Part shown: piece after piece, positions 33,432 to 41,597 of the stretch
Position numbering within the stretch: the first letter of the stretch is position 1
Layout: each line of letters begins with the position of its first letter
Source of the DNA: Planctomycetota bacterium
Lineage (GTDB): Bacteria > Planctomycetota > Phycisphaerae > SM23-33
NCBI GenBank assembly: GCA_022705325.1
Contig: JAKJER010000011.1
Location: 62,001-126,000 of the forward strand
Length of the DNA stretch: 64,000 nt
Direction: 5' to 3'
Position numbers and translations under genes: made by a program
The notes under the pieces: generated by a model
Database searches by the model: none
What the model was told of the DNA's origin: nothing
Seen by the model: the letters and a program-made list of their open reading frames with translations, nothing else

Positions 33432-36400
33432 CTATACCACACGGACGGTGAAGTCGTCAATAATCTCGGTCTCGTCGGCGGAGTCCAGGCTCCGGCGGAA
33501 CAGGGTCTGGAGCGTTCCGTTCACCTGGAATCGCCCCACCCACAGGGTGATCCTGGTGGCCGCCAGGCCGTGGGGCTGGCTGTCGTTCTGGGTGCGGATG
33601 TAGCTGGTGGTCATGCTGCCGAGTTGCGGGGCGGCGATGATGGAGTCGATGAAGCTGTCCACGAACGCTCTGCCCTCGCGGATGCCCAGGATGACCAGGG
33701 CGCGGATGATGCTGTTGGCGGCGGGGTCGAAATCGCCCGCCGCGGCGGGCAGGCCGGCCGACAAGACGCCTGCGGTCACGCTGGAGCCGTCGATCCCGCC
33801 GAGGTAGACCGTGCCAAGGTTGCCGGTGGCGGCGACCTGGCTGTCGCGGAGCCAGCCCAGGACGTACAGCATGTTCATCGCGTTGCCGAACTGCGACCAG
33901 GGCGCGGTGAGGGTGATGCTGGATCGCTCCATGTTGCCCATGACCTTGGCCATGCTCAGCGACCGGGCGGTGACGGCGGTGTCGGTGAAGCTGCCCATGA
34001 CGTTCAGCAGGTTGGAGGTCTGCACGTTGATGGTGGAGCCGGCCAGGTTGCCGTAGACGTTGAGAACGTTGAGGCGCCCGGCGGTGATGTCGGCGGCGAC
34101 GTTCCTGCGGACCAGCAGCGAGTTGACGTCGCCGTTGGCCAGGGTCCACGTGCCGCTGAGGCTGCCCGCGATGGAGGCGACGTTGACGGCGTATCCGGCG
34201 GCGCTGAGGGTGACGTTGGGCTGGAAGTCGCCCGCGGCCGCCAGTTGGCCGATGGAGGGCACGGCCGGCTGGCCCAGCACGTAGAGCACGCCGATGGACG
34301 GGGCGGTGAGGGTCTCGGCGGGTCCGGTGTCGAGCCACTCGGCCGCGCGGAGCATGCGGATGGGCGTCTGGCTGGTCAGGGCCAGATTGGCCACGCGGGC
34401 GAACGTCAGGACGGTCGCGGTGAAGGTGTCGCCGGCGTCGCGGGGCCCGATGGAGAAGACCGTGCCGCTGACCGCGTCGGAGAAGGTCGCGCTGCCGACG
34501 CTGCCGGCGGCGGTGAAGTCGCCGGTGAGATGGGCGTTGGGGGCGAGGACCAGGTTGACCGACCCGTGGATCGTGATGCCTCCGACGGTGAACTTCTTGG
34601 AGGCCATCAGGTACAGGCTGGTGGTCCTGGTGCCGGTGAACTCGATGCCGAGGATGTCGCCCGTGCCGATGCCGGTGGTGCGGATGCGGGCGACGGCGCC
34701 CCCGATCGTGTAGATGGTAATGGGGGTGTTGGCGCTGTCGCGGATGACGGCGTAGCGGTCGACGGTGACGCGGTTGACGAAGGGCGAGGCGTCGAAGAGG
34801 ACCACGCCGGTGACGTCGACCGGGACGGCCAGTTGGCTGCCGATGAAGAAGCCTTTGGAGGTGAGGTTGGCGTCCTCGACGTCGGAGGGGTAGACGGTGG
34901 GGAAGACGTACTCGATCTCCAACTCCCCGCCGGAGATGTCCACGAAGACGATCGCCTTCTCCGTGCCGACGACGGCGGTCTCGTTCAGCACCGTCAGATG
35001 CTGGGGGTTGTCTTCGATGGCCAGCAGGCCCTCCAACTGCGGGTTGTAGATGTTGGAGACGTTAACGGCCAGCAGGCCCGAGTTGGCGTCCACGGCGTAG
35101 AGCATGTTGCCCACCAGGTGCATGCCCCAGGGGCTGCCGTAGCTTCCCCAGACGCTCAGCACCCGCATGGAGCGGGGATTGCTCACGTCGACCGCGACGT
35201 AGCCGTAGGCGAAGTCGCTGAGGATGGCGTAGTTGCCCTTCAGCACCAGCTCGACCACGTTCTCCATGTCGGTGTCTTCGCCGGGCACGACCTTAAGGGC
35301 GCTGAGCACGACCATGGCGGCGGGGTTGCTCACGTCGAAGGCGACCAGGCCGGACTGGTAGCCCGCGACGAACAGCACGCTGCCCTTCAGGGCCATGTAC
35401 ACGCCGTACGATTGCGCCTCGGTCCCGGGCATCTCCACGTCCAGGAGGGTGACCTGGGAGGGGTTGGCGACGTTGAGGCTGACGATGCCCCCGCCGGTGT
35501 CCGCGACGTAAGCGGTCGTGCCGGATACCAGCACCTGGCGGGCGAAGCCGGTGGTGTTGTAGCTGCCCAGGAACTGGGCAGCGGCAGGGTCGGTGATGTC
35601 GTAGATCTCCAGTCCGTTGGCCCCGGCGGCGACGTACAGCAGGTTGCCCGCGACGAAGGCGTCCATGATGTTGGAGCCGTAGGAGGCGGAGACCAGGCCC
35701 GAGCCGATGGGCACGCCGTCGGGTTGCGCGAAGAGCGTGTAGGTCTGGGAGTCGATGCTGAACTGGCGCGTGACGTCGCTGCCGTCCAGGCGCGGGAAGG
35801 TGATCTCGTAGCGGGCGTCGACCTGGAACTGGACCACCCCGCCGAAGTCGGCGGGCAGGTCCACGGTGACGGCGTAGGTCTGCGGGTTGACGGTGGCGCC
35901 CACGTCCTCCAGGGACGTGCCGGCCCCCCAGACGATGTCGAACGGCGCCTGCGGCGCGACGCCGGTCGGCAGGGTCACGTCCTGGCCCACGCCGGTGTGG
36001 ATCGGGGCCTGCTCGGGGATGTCCACGACCAGGACCGAGACCCGCTGGGTGATCGTCCCGCCGTTGCCGTCGTCCAGCGTCACGTCCACGTAGGTCGCGC
36101 CCGTCCAGCCGTCGACCGGACGGAAAGAGACGGTCGCGTCCTGGGTGTTCACGCCCGCGGGCACGATGTCCACGCTGGCCAGGACGGGCTGGTAGCCGTC
36201 GCCTTCCGTGGCCGTGGGCATGTTGTTGGTGTCGCGGGCCCAGTTGATGACCTCCTCGTAGACCTCCCAGCCGGTGATGACCTGGCCGAAGATCATGTGG
36301 ACCTGGTTGAGGTGGGTCGCGGCGCCCTCGGTGATGAAGAACTGGCAGTCGTTGGTGTTGGGGCCGGAGTTGGCCATGGCCAGCACGCCCGGCGCGGCGA

Positions 36401-36953
36401 AGCTCAGGTAGGGGTCGAAGGAGTCGTTGAAGTCCCCCAGCGGGCTGCCCCCGGTCCCGTTGGCGTTGACGGCGTCGCCGCCCTGGATCATGAACCCGGG
36501 GATGATCCGGTGGACCAGGACGGTGGTGTAAAACGCGTCGCCCACCCCGATCGAGCCGTCGTCGTTGATGTGCTCGGTGGCCAGCGTGGTGAAGCGATCG
36601 ACGGCCGTCTGGCTCTCCTGGTCGAAGAGCTGCACCAGGACGCTGCCGATGGCCTCGGACGCGCCGGTGGTGAGGTTGCGGCGATCGAAGTTGAGCACGG
36701 CGTAGGAGGTGCCCTGGCGGACCTCGGCGATCAGATTGGCGCTGCCGCTGACGGCCGTGACGGTCAGCGGGTCGCCGTCTTCATCGTAACCGTCGATGCC
36801 GATGGTGTACGCCCCGCCCGGGGCGAAGATGGCCGTGGGCAGGACGGTCGTGGCGAAGACCGGGTCGCTGGCCAATAGCAGGCGGTCTTCGAGGCAGTCC
36901 AGTTGCGGAGCGAAGGCGGGTTCGTTGACGGCTTGCATCTCGCGGAAGGCCAT
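33432..36953 (-). CDS. Very large secreted protein: LEDR motif, cyclophilin domain, LVIVD propeller, beta-helix-like tail
   Basis: This 1173-residue protein begins MAFREMQ and carries LEDRLLL near residue 20, the N-terminal mark seen on many planctomycete surface proteins, in place of a classical signal peptide. A cyclophilin-type prolyl isomerase domain spans about residues 80-250 (HRIIPGFMIQGGD, MANSGPNTNDCQFFIT). LVIVD-like propeller repeats such as IYDITDPAAAQFLG and FDVSNPAAM follow from about 410 to 720. The last 400 residues are Gly/Val/Thr-rich strands that look like a beta-helix. GGGAG precedes ATG 36953. It is probably attached to or released from the cell surface; the role of the isomerase is unknown. 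Confidence 0.85.
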   Translation of the reverse strand: MAFREMQAVNEPAFAPQLDCLEDRLLLASDPVFATTVLPTAIFAPGGAYTIGIDGYDEDGDPLTVTAVSGSANLIAEVRQGTSYAVLNFDRRNLTTGASEAIGSVLVQLFDQESQTAVDRFTTLATEHINDDGSIGVGDAFYTTVLVHRIIPGFMIQGGDAVNANGTGGSPLGDFNDSFDPYLSFAAPGVLAMANSGPNTNDCQFFITEGAATHLNQVHMIFGQVITGWEVYEEVINWARDTNNMPTATEGDGYQPVLASVDIVPAGVNTQDATVSFRPVDGWTGATYVDVTLDDGNGGTITQRVSVLVVDIPEQAPIHTGVGQDVTLPTGVAPQAPFDIVWGAGTSLEDVGATVNPQTYAVTVDLPADFGGVVQFQVDARYEITFPRLDGSDVTRQFSIDSQTYTLFAQPDGVPIGSGLVSASYGSNIMDAFVAGNLLYVAAGANGLEIYDITDPAAAQFLGSYNTTGFARQVLVSGTTAYVADTGGGIVSLNVANPSQVTLLDVEMPGTEAQSYGVYMALKGSVLFVAGYQSGLVAFDVSNPAAMVVLSALKVVPGEDTDMENVVELVLKGNYAILSDFAYGYVAVDVSNPRSMRVLSVWGSYGSPWGMHLVGNMLYAVDANSGLLAVNVSNIYNPQLEGLLAIEDNPQHLTVLNETAVVGTEKAIVFVDISGGELEIEYVFPTVYPSDVEDANLTSKGFFIGSQLAVPVDVTGVVLFDASPFVNRVTVDRYAVIRDSANTPITIYTIGGAVARIRTTGIGTGDILGIEFTGTRTTSLYLMASKKFTVGGITIHGSVNLVLAPNAHLTGDFTAAGSVGSATFSDAVSGTVFSIGPRDAGDTFTATVLTFARVANLALTSQTPIRMLRAAEWLDTGPAETLTAPSIGVLYVLGQPAVPSIGQLAAAGDFQPNVTLSAAGYAVNVASIAGSLSGTWTLANGDVNSLLVRRNVAADITAGRLNVLNVYGNLAGSTINVQTSNLLNVMGSFTDTAVTARSLSMAKVMGNMERSSITLTAPWSQFGNAMNMLYVLGWLRDSQVAATGNLGTVYLGGIDGSSVTAGVLSAGLPAAAGDFDPAANSIIRALVILGIREGRAFVDSFIDSIIAAPQLGSMTTSYIRTQNDSQPHGLAATRITLWVGRFQVNGTLQTLFRRSLDSADETEIIDDFTVRVV

Positions 36954-37121
36954 CGGATACTCCCTGCTCAGGGCGGTTTGTGAACGAATTCCTCTCCAGG
37001 CGTTCGCCCGGAGTATACCACAGAACGGGAGAAACCAAGGCGAAAAGTTGGGGCCGGGCAGATCCCGCCCGGTCACGGTCGGCCTGGTCCGCGGCCTTGA
37101 GTCCGGTCCGGATTGCCCGCG

Positions 37122-37292
37122 TCAGAACGACAGCACGACGTGCCAGATGTACACGTAGGCCATCGCGTCCACGTCCTGCCAGACTCGCTTCATCAGGTCC
37201 GTGTCGCCCTGGATGGGGGGCAGTTCCTTGAGCTTCTGCTCCCACGGGATGCACTCGCCGGGCTGGGTCTTGGTGGTCACGGGTATGTCCAT
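37122..37292 (-). CDS. 56-residue protein downstream of the URO-D-family gene, unknown
   Basis: A 57-codon frame starts at ATG 37292, with GGAG 7 nt upstream, and ends with TGA. It encodes a mildly acidic N-terminal half with IPWEQKLKEL and a C-terminal helix with VWQDVDAMAYVYIWHVV that could be amphipathic or membrane-associated. It begins 43 nt after the stop of the methyltransferase-like gene, so the two are probably an operon. I do not recognise a family. Small partner proteins are plausible for corrinoid-linked methyltransferases, but this is a guess from position only. Confidence 0.65.
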   Translation of the reverse strand: MDIPVTTKTQPGECIPWEQKLKELPPIQGDTDLMKRVWQDVDAMAYVYIWHVVLSF

Positions 37293-37334
37293 GGCGTTCT
37301 CCGCTTGGGGTGGGCTGCCTGGCGGCAGGGGCGG

Positions 37335-38534
37335 TCAGTACTGCCCGTACTCCCTGGCCGCATCGGTCATGGCCTGGATGTTCTCGGTCTTGGCGTCGTC
37401 CTGGACGATGGCGGAAGCGTCCATGATGTATCCGCCGTCTTTGGCGACGCCCTCGATGACCTTCTTGACGTACTCCCGGATCTGCTGGGGCTTGCCGATC
37501 TGGAGCATGTAATTGGGCACGCCGCCGCCGCTGATGGCGAACTTGTCGTGCAACTCGCGGTGGACCTGGAAGATGTCGTCCTGGTCGCAGTGGTAGATGA
37601 TGCTGCCCGCGGGCAACTCGCGGAAGCTCTGGAGGTGGGCGCCCCACTTGCCCTCGGCGTAGAAGAGCGTCTGGTGCCCGCGGCGCCAGATCTCCTCGAT
37701 GATCGGCTTGAGCGTCGCCCAGTACAGGTCGCGGAACTGGTCGTGGTTGACGAACGGCACGCACCCGCGGTGCATCCAGATGGCGATGGGCACGTTCTTG
37801 TCCGGGTCGGCGCCCGACAGGGCCATCCACAGCAGGTGCGGCATGAGCGCCTCGCACGCCTTCTTGACCTTCTCGGGCCTCTCGAACAGGTCCATCGTCA
37901 GCCCGATGTACCCGCGGAACTTGTCGGCCAGGATGTCGAACGGGGCCTTGAGGATGCCCGAGATCGCCGACACCGTCCCGCTCTCCTTGCGCAGGCGGGC
38001 GGCCTGCGTGCCGAACGCGTGGAAGTAATTCAGCATCCCCATGCCGCTCTTGACCAGGGCCACGTTGTTGCGGTAGGTCGCCGGGCCGTCGGGGCCGTTG
38101 ACCTCCTTGGCCACGCGGGGCAGCCATTTGTTCCACAGATAGCCCATCAGGTCGGAGGCGAACTCGTCGTAGTCCTCCGGCTGCATCCAGGCGTCCTCTT
38201 CGCTGGGCTCGCGATACTGGAAGGCGTTGGTCGGGGCGACGTGGACGCCGGGGACGGCGTAGTACTTGAGGTCCAGGGCCTGGGCGAAGCCCATCCACCC
38301 GTAGACCATGTTGGCCACCACCGCGTCCCAGTCGAAGGCCGCGGCGCACTTGCGGGCGGCGTCGAAGGCGATCTCGTAATCCTGGCAGACCTGCTGGCAG
38401 GTGTAGCCGGCGTACTTGGCGGTGAACTCCGCCACGAACGGCCGGATGGGTACCATGTCAGGTTTGCCGTTTCGCATCGCCGTGACGTACCGCTTGAGCC
38501 GTTGCTGGTACAGTTGCTCCATGTCCTGGGCCAT
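37335..38534 (-). CDS. URO-D-family protein, probable corrinoid-linked methyltransferase
   Basis: This 399-residue protein belongs to the uroporphyrinogen decarboxylase superfamily by its barrel pattern. It has an N-terminal KRYVTAMRNGKPDMVPIRPF, a central SAISGILKAPFDILADKFRGYIGLTMDLFERPEKV, and a C-terminal GSIIYHCDQDDIFQVHREL and YVKKVIEG block. True HemE proteins begin with a conserved PVWxMRQAGR motif, which is absent. The protein therefore belongs with the MtaA/MtbA-like or O-demethylase-type methyltransferases. AAAGGA lies before ATG 38534, and a good promoter lies 33 bp further upstream. A 56-codon gene follows. The substrate is unknown. Confidence 0.82.
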   Translation of the reverse strand: MAQDMEQLYQQRLKRYVTAMRNGKPDMVPIRPFVAEFTAKYAGYTCQQVCQDYEIAFDAARKCAAAFDWDAVVANMVYGWMGFAQALDLKYYAVPGVHVAPTNAFQYREPSEEDAWMQPEDYDEFASDLMGYLWNKWLPRVAKEVNGPDGPATYRNNVALVKSGMGMLNYFHAFGTQAARLRKESGTVSAISGILKAPFDILADKFRGYIGLTMDLFERPEKVKKACEALMPHLLWMALSGADPDKNVPIAIWMHRGCVPFVNHDQFRDLYWATLKPIIEEIWRRGHQTLFYAEGKWGAHLQSFRELPAGSIIYHCDQDDIFQVHRELHDKFAISGGGVPNYMLQIGKPQQIREYVKKVIEGVAKDGGYIMDASAIVQDDAKTENIQAMTDAAREYGQY

Positions 38535-38573
38535 AGAATGGGTCCTTTCGTTGACGCGTGGCCGAGCACGCGG

Positions 38574-38602
38574 ATTGTGAATTGTCCGCCCCCGCTTGTC
38601 AA
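38574..38602 (-). promoter_or_regulatory. Probable sigma-70 promoter of the URO-D-family gene
   Basis: On the - strand, a perfect TTGACA (38602-38597) is separated by 17 bp from CACAAT (38579-38574, 4 of 6 to consensus). The predicted start lies about 33 nt before the ATG at 38534. Confidence 0.5.
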
Positions 38603-38672
38603 TTCAATTGCCCCCCTGTCGGCGAACGTGTAGGCTACGCCCGGTGCAAACGTGAGCGATCCAGGACGTGTC

Positions 38673-40163
38673 ATGGCGGATCAGGGGAGCGACCCGGCGG
38701 GCAAACCGGCTCTGGCCAACCCGGCCGTGAGTTGGCGGGTGATGCTGCGCAACCTCAGCCGGATGATCTCGCCGCTGGACATCATGTACCACGTGGGAAC
38801 GTTGATCTACCGCCGCAGCCTGCGATACACGCTGTTCACCGCGGGCATCGGGGCGGTGGGCGTGACGGCCAAGGGGTTCAGCCTGCCCGGTCTGACGCTC
38901 CGTCAGGCGGTGCTGCTGCCGCTGTGCGTGGGGCTGGCGGCGCTGCTGGGCGGCGGGCTGTTGAGACTCCTGCCGGCGATCCTCTCCGCCCGGATGGCCA
39001 CGCTGGCCCAGGCCAACGACATGGACCTGATGGAGGACCACCGCAAGAGCCTTGTCCGCGATCACCTGGCCTTCCTGTGGGAGCAGGTGTTCGTGCACGA
39101 GATGCGGGTGCGGGCCGCCGACGGGCGGGCGCTGTTCAAGGACTTCGCGTATGAGCCCGGCGAGGCGATCGAGGCGGTGCTGGCGCGGGCCCAGCCGGCG
39201 TTCGTCGAGCGGGCCATCGAGGCCCTGGACGCCCTGCTGCCGCAGGTCCGCCAGATGGACGAGTACGACCTGGACCTGCGCTATCTGGAGGACTGGCGCG
39301 ACGGGGCGTGCCTGGACCCCAGCGACACGAAACTGGCCGAGCAGTTCGAGGGCAGCACGGTGCTGCTGGCGGCGCGGGCGGAGGCCGGCCTGCACGGGCT
39401 GGCGATGCTCCGCTACAAGCCTCGCCTGGCCGCCCAGCGGTTGTGGTTCCTGTTCGTCACGCGCTCGGTGGGCTATCGCGTGGGCTCGGCCATCCAGGCC
39501 CTCAACGCCCGCTACGACACCGACCTGTTCAACGCCCAGGTGCTGATGTGGCCCGGCGAGGAAGACGCGCGGTGGGTCGCCCAGTTCCCCGGCGCCCGCG
39601 AGGACATCCTCCAGCGCCGGCGCCTGGCGATGAAGCGGGTGTTTGGCCCGACGCGCGAGCTGGCCGACGAGGTCATCGACCACATGTTCTACGGGTGTTT
39701 CGCGATGGCCAGCGAGTTGCGAATCCGCTACGACGCGGAGTACTGCCTGGGCCTGCTGGGCTGCGAAGCGATGGAAGACCTGCGGGCCGAAATCCGCTGC
39801 CCCCGGGAGTTCGAGCGAGCCCGGCGGCTCGTCGCGCGGGCCGGCCAGGACCGCCCCGTGCTGGAGTCGCTGCTCGCCTCGCAGCGTCCCCACCTGCTTC
39901 GGCCCGAACGGGCCGAGGCGCTGCGGTCGGTCCGCATCGCCTTCCACGTCAACCGCGACAATCTGCGACGCCTCGTGTCGCGGGCGCACTCGGGCGACGC
40001 GGAGGCGGCCGCCAAGGCCCTGGAGATTATCGACCGCGCCGAGAGCGACCGGGTCGTCCACTCCCGCCGCCTGCTGGCGGTGCGCATGCACCACGCCCTC
40101 ACCCGCCTGGCCCGCCAGAGCTACCGGGACCTGGTCCACCAGCTCGGCTACGACGAGGCCTGA
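38673..40163 (+). CDS. Uncharacterised membrane-associated protein
   Basis: This 496-residue protein has two hydrophobic segments near the N-terminus (about residues 50-70 and 80-105), followed by a long cytoplasmic helical, Arg/Glu/Ala-rich body. No catalytic motif is visible, and I recognise no family. The body has repeated short helices, for example YDLDLRYLEDWRDG and RARRLVARAGQDRPVLESLL, suggesting an all-alpha scaffold. A GTG at 38652 would add seven residues, but ATG 38673 has AGGA at proper spacing. It is divergent from the URO-D gene and convergent with purN. Confidence 0.7.
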   Translation: MADQGSDPAGKPALANPAVSWRVMLRNLSRMISPLDIMYHVGTLIYRRSLRYTLFTAGIGAVGVTAKGFSLPGLTLRQAVLLPLCVGLAALLGGGLLRLLPAILSARMATLAQANDMDLMEDHRKSLVRDHLAFLWEQVFVHEMRVRAADGRALFKDFAYEPGEAIEAVLARAQPAFVERAIEALDALLPQVRQMDEYDLDLRYLEDWRDGACLDPSDTKLAEQFEGSTVLLAARAEAGLHGLAMLRYKPRLAAQRLWFLFVTRSVGYRVGSAIQALNARYDTDLFNAQVLMWPGEEDARWVAQFPGAREDILQRRRLAMKRVFGPTRELADEVIDHMFYGCFAMASELRIRYDAEYCLGLLGCEAMEDLRAEIRCPREFERARRLVARAGQDRPVLESLLASQRPHLLRPERAEALRSVRIAFHVNRDNLRRLVSRAHSGDAEAAAKALEIIDRAESDRVVHSRRLLAVRMHHALTRLARQSYRDLVHQLGYDEA

Positions 40164-40183
40164 CGCCGGCCCCCCCCGCAAGC

Positions 40184-40825
40184 CTACAGCACGTGCGCGA
40201 CGTTGCCCTCCACGCGCAGACGCCCCGCCGCGAACAGGCGGATTGCCTCCGGATACGCCAGGCACTCCTGCTCGAAGACGCGGTCGGCCAGCGAGTCCGG
40301 CGTGTCGCCCTCCAGCACGCTCACGCACTTCTGGACGACGATCGGCCCCTTGTCGTACTCGTTGGTCACGAAGTGCACGGTGCAGCCGCTGACCTTGCAG
40401 CCGCGCGCGAGCACCGCCTCGTGAACGTGGTGGCCCCACATGCCCTGCCCGCCGAAGCTGGGCAGCAGGGCGGGGTGGATGTTCATGACCTTCATCTCGT
40501 ACTGCGGGGGGATCTGCCACAGCGAGAGGAACCCGGCCAGCACCACCAGGTCCACGCCCGCCTCGTCGAGCAGTCCGGTGATGCGTCGCGAGTACTCCTC
40601 CGGGTTTGCCATCTGCTTGAAGGCGACCAGCTCGGCCCGCAGGCCGGCCTGGATCGCGCGGTCCAGCCCCTTGCAGGGACGCGACGCGATGACGATGCGG
40701 ATCTCCGCGTCCAGGCGCCCGGCGGCGATCTCGTCCTGGATGTTCAGCATGGTCCGCCCGCCGCCCGAGAGCAGCACGCCCAGCCGGAGCTTCTTGCCCG
40801 TGTCGGTGCCTGTGGTCTGGCTCAT
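40184..40825 (-). CDS. purN: Phosphoribosylglycinamide formyltransferase
   Basis: This 213-residue enzyme transfers a formyl group from 10-formyl-THF to GAR in step three of purine synthesis. The N-terminal LRLGVLLSGGGRTMLNI binds the phosphoribosyl group. MNIHPALLPSFGG holds the catalytic Asn and His, and GCTVHFVTNEYDKGPIV the catalytic Asp. The linker between His and Asp varies slightly from the usual VDEEVDxG pattern, but all key residues are retained. I chose ATG 40825 by alignment; an earlier in-frame start would add 12 unrelated residues. Confidence 0.96.
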   Translation of the reverse strand: MSQTTGTDTGKKLRLGVLLSGGGRTMLNIQDEIAAGRLDAEIRIVIASRPCKGLDRAIQAGLRAELVAFKQMANPEEYSRRITGLLDEAGVDLVVLAGFLSLWQIPPQYEMKVMNIHPALLPSFGGQGMWGHHVHEAVLARGCKVSGCTVHFVTNEYDKGPIVVQKCVSVLEGDTPDSLADRVFEQECLAYPEAIRLFAAGRLRVEGNVAHVL

Positions 40826-40908
40826 GGCCGAGATTAGACCGGACGGGACGAGCGGCGTCAACTAGTCGGGCAATTCCGTTGCCCGCGCGGCAGGAATTGA
40901 CTAGCATC

Positions 40909-41580
40909 ATGGCCATGGCACGCGTCAACTTCAGAGCCGTCCGAGAACGCTTCACCCACATCGACGCCCAGTTTGTTTCCTGCCGGCTCGGGTTTGAGGA
41001 CCTTGCCCCGCGGTATGTGGTGAGCTTGTACCCCTGGTGGGAGCATCCCCTGTTCGTTCAGGCCGTCGAGCAAGGTACGCCGTGGGGGTTTCGGCATGAC
41101 GAATCGGCCTATCGCGACGTGACGGTATTCCCGCTGAACCTCCGCGAGTGCCGCGTCAGTCAGACCAAGGACGTGACCGACTGGGAGTTCTTCGAATCCC
41201 ATCCGCTCCTGTGGTCGTACGAGGACACTGGAACGATCGAATGCAACAGCGAGTGTTCCAGGGCGGAGGTGGCCAAGCGGGTGTTGACGGCCGATCTGCC
41301 GGGCTTGACGCGGAAGGCGCTCTACCGCTACCTCGACCCGCTGCAGACGCACAGTCCGCCGTTCTGCCTGGGGACGTTTCCCCGCACTCTCTTCGAGACC
41401 GTTCGCGGTATCCTGACCGAAATGGGCATCCAGCTTCTAATCTCGCGAGAACCGACGCCCCGGGCGACCCCGGTGCTGCTGTTGATCGACGGCGAGGACT
41501 ACCTCATCGCTGATGACTTCGAACTTGATGTCCCGGAGTTCGAGCATCGGCCCGAGTGGTTCGCGCCCGGCGGTTCTTGA
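40909..41580 (+). CDS. Hypothetical protein, unrecognised
   Basis: This 223-residue cytoplasmic protein has no signal peptide or membrane segment. It is rich in aromatic residues (YPWWEHPLF, WGFRHDES, DWEFFESHPLLWSYED) and ends in an acidic stretch, LIADDFELDVPEFEH. No nucleotide-binding or catalytic motif is evident. ATG 40909 and ATG 40915 are both possible. Its lower GC at silent positions compared with neighbours and its isolated position hint at an acquired gene, but this is weak. It is divergent from purN. Confidence 0.6.
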   Translation: MAMARVNFRAVRERFTHIDAQFVSCRLGFEDLAPRYVVSLYPWWEHPLFVQAVEQGTPWGFRHDESAYRDVTVFPLNLRECRVSQTKDVTDWEFFESHPLLWSYEDTGTIECNSECSRAEVAKRVLTADLPGLTRKALYRYLDPLQTHSPPFCLGTFPRTLFETVRGILTEMGIQLLISREPTPRATPVLLLIDGEDYLIADDFELDVPEFEHRPEWFAPGGS

Positions 41581-41597
41581 TCTCCTTCTCAAACTAC

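Noticed and set aside
33570..36878. 1100-codon + strand frame opposite the cyclophilin/propeller gene
   Set aside because: The repetitive Gly/Asp/Val/His composition is a codon mirror. The - strand gene has a start with GGGAG and clear domains.
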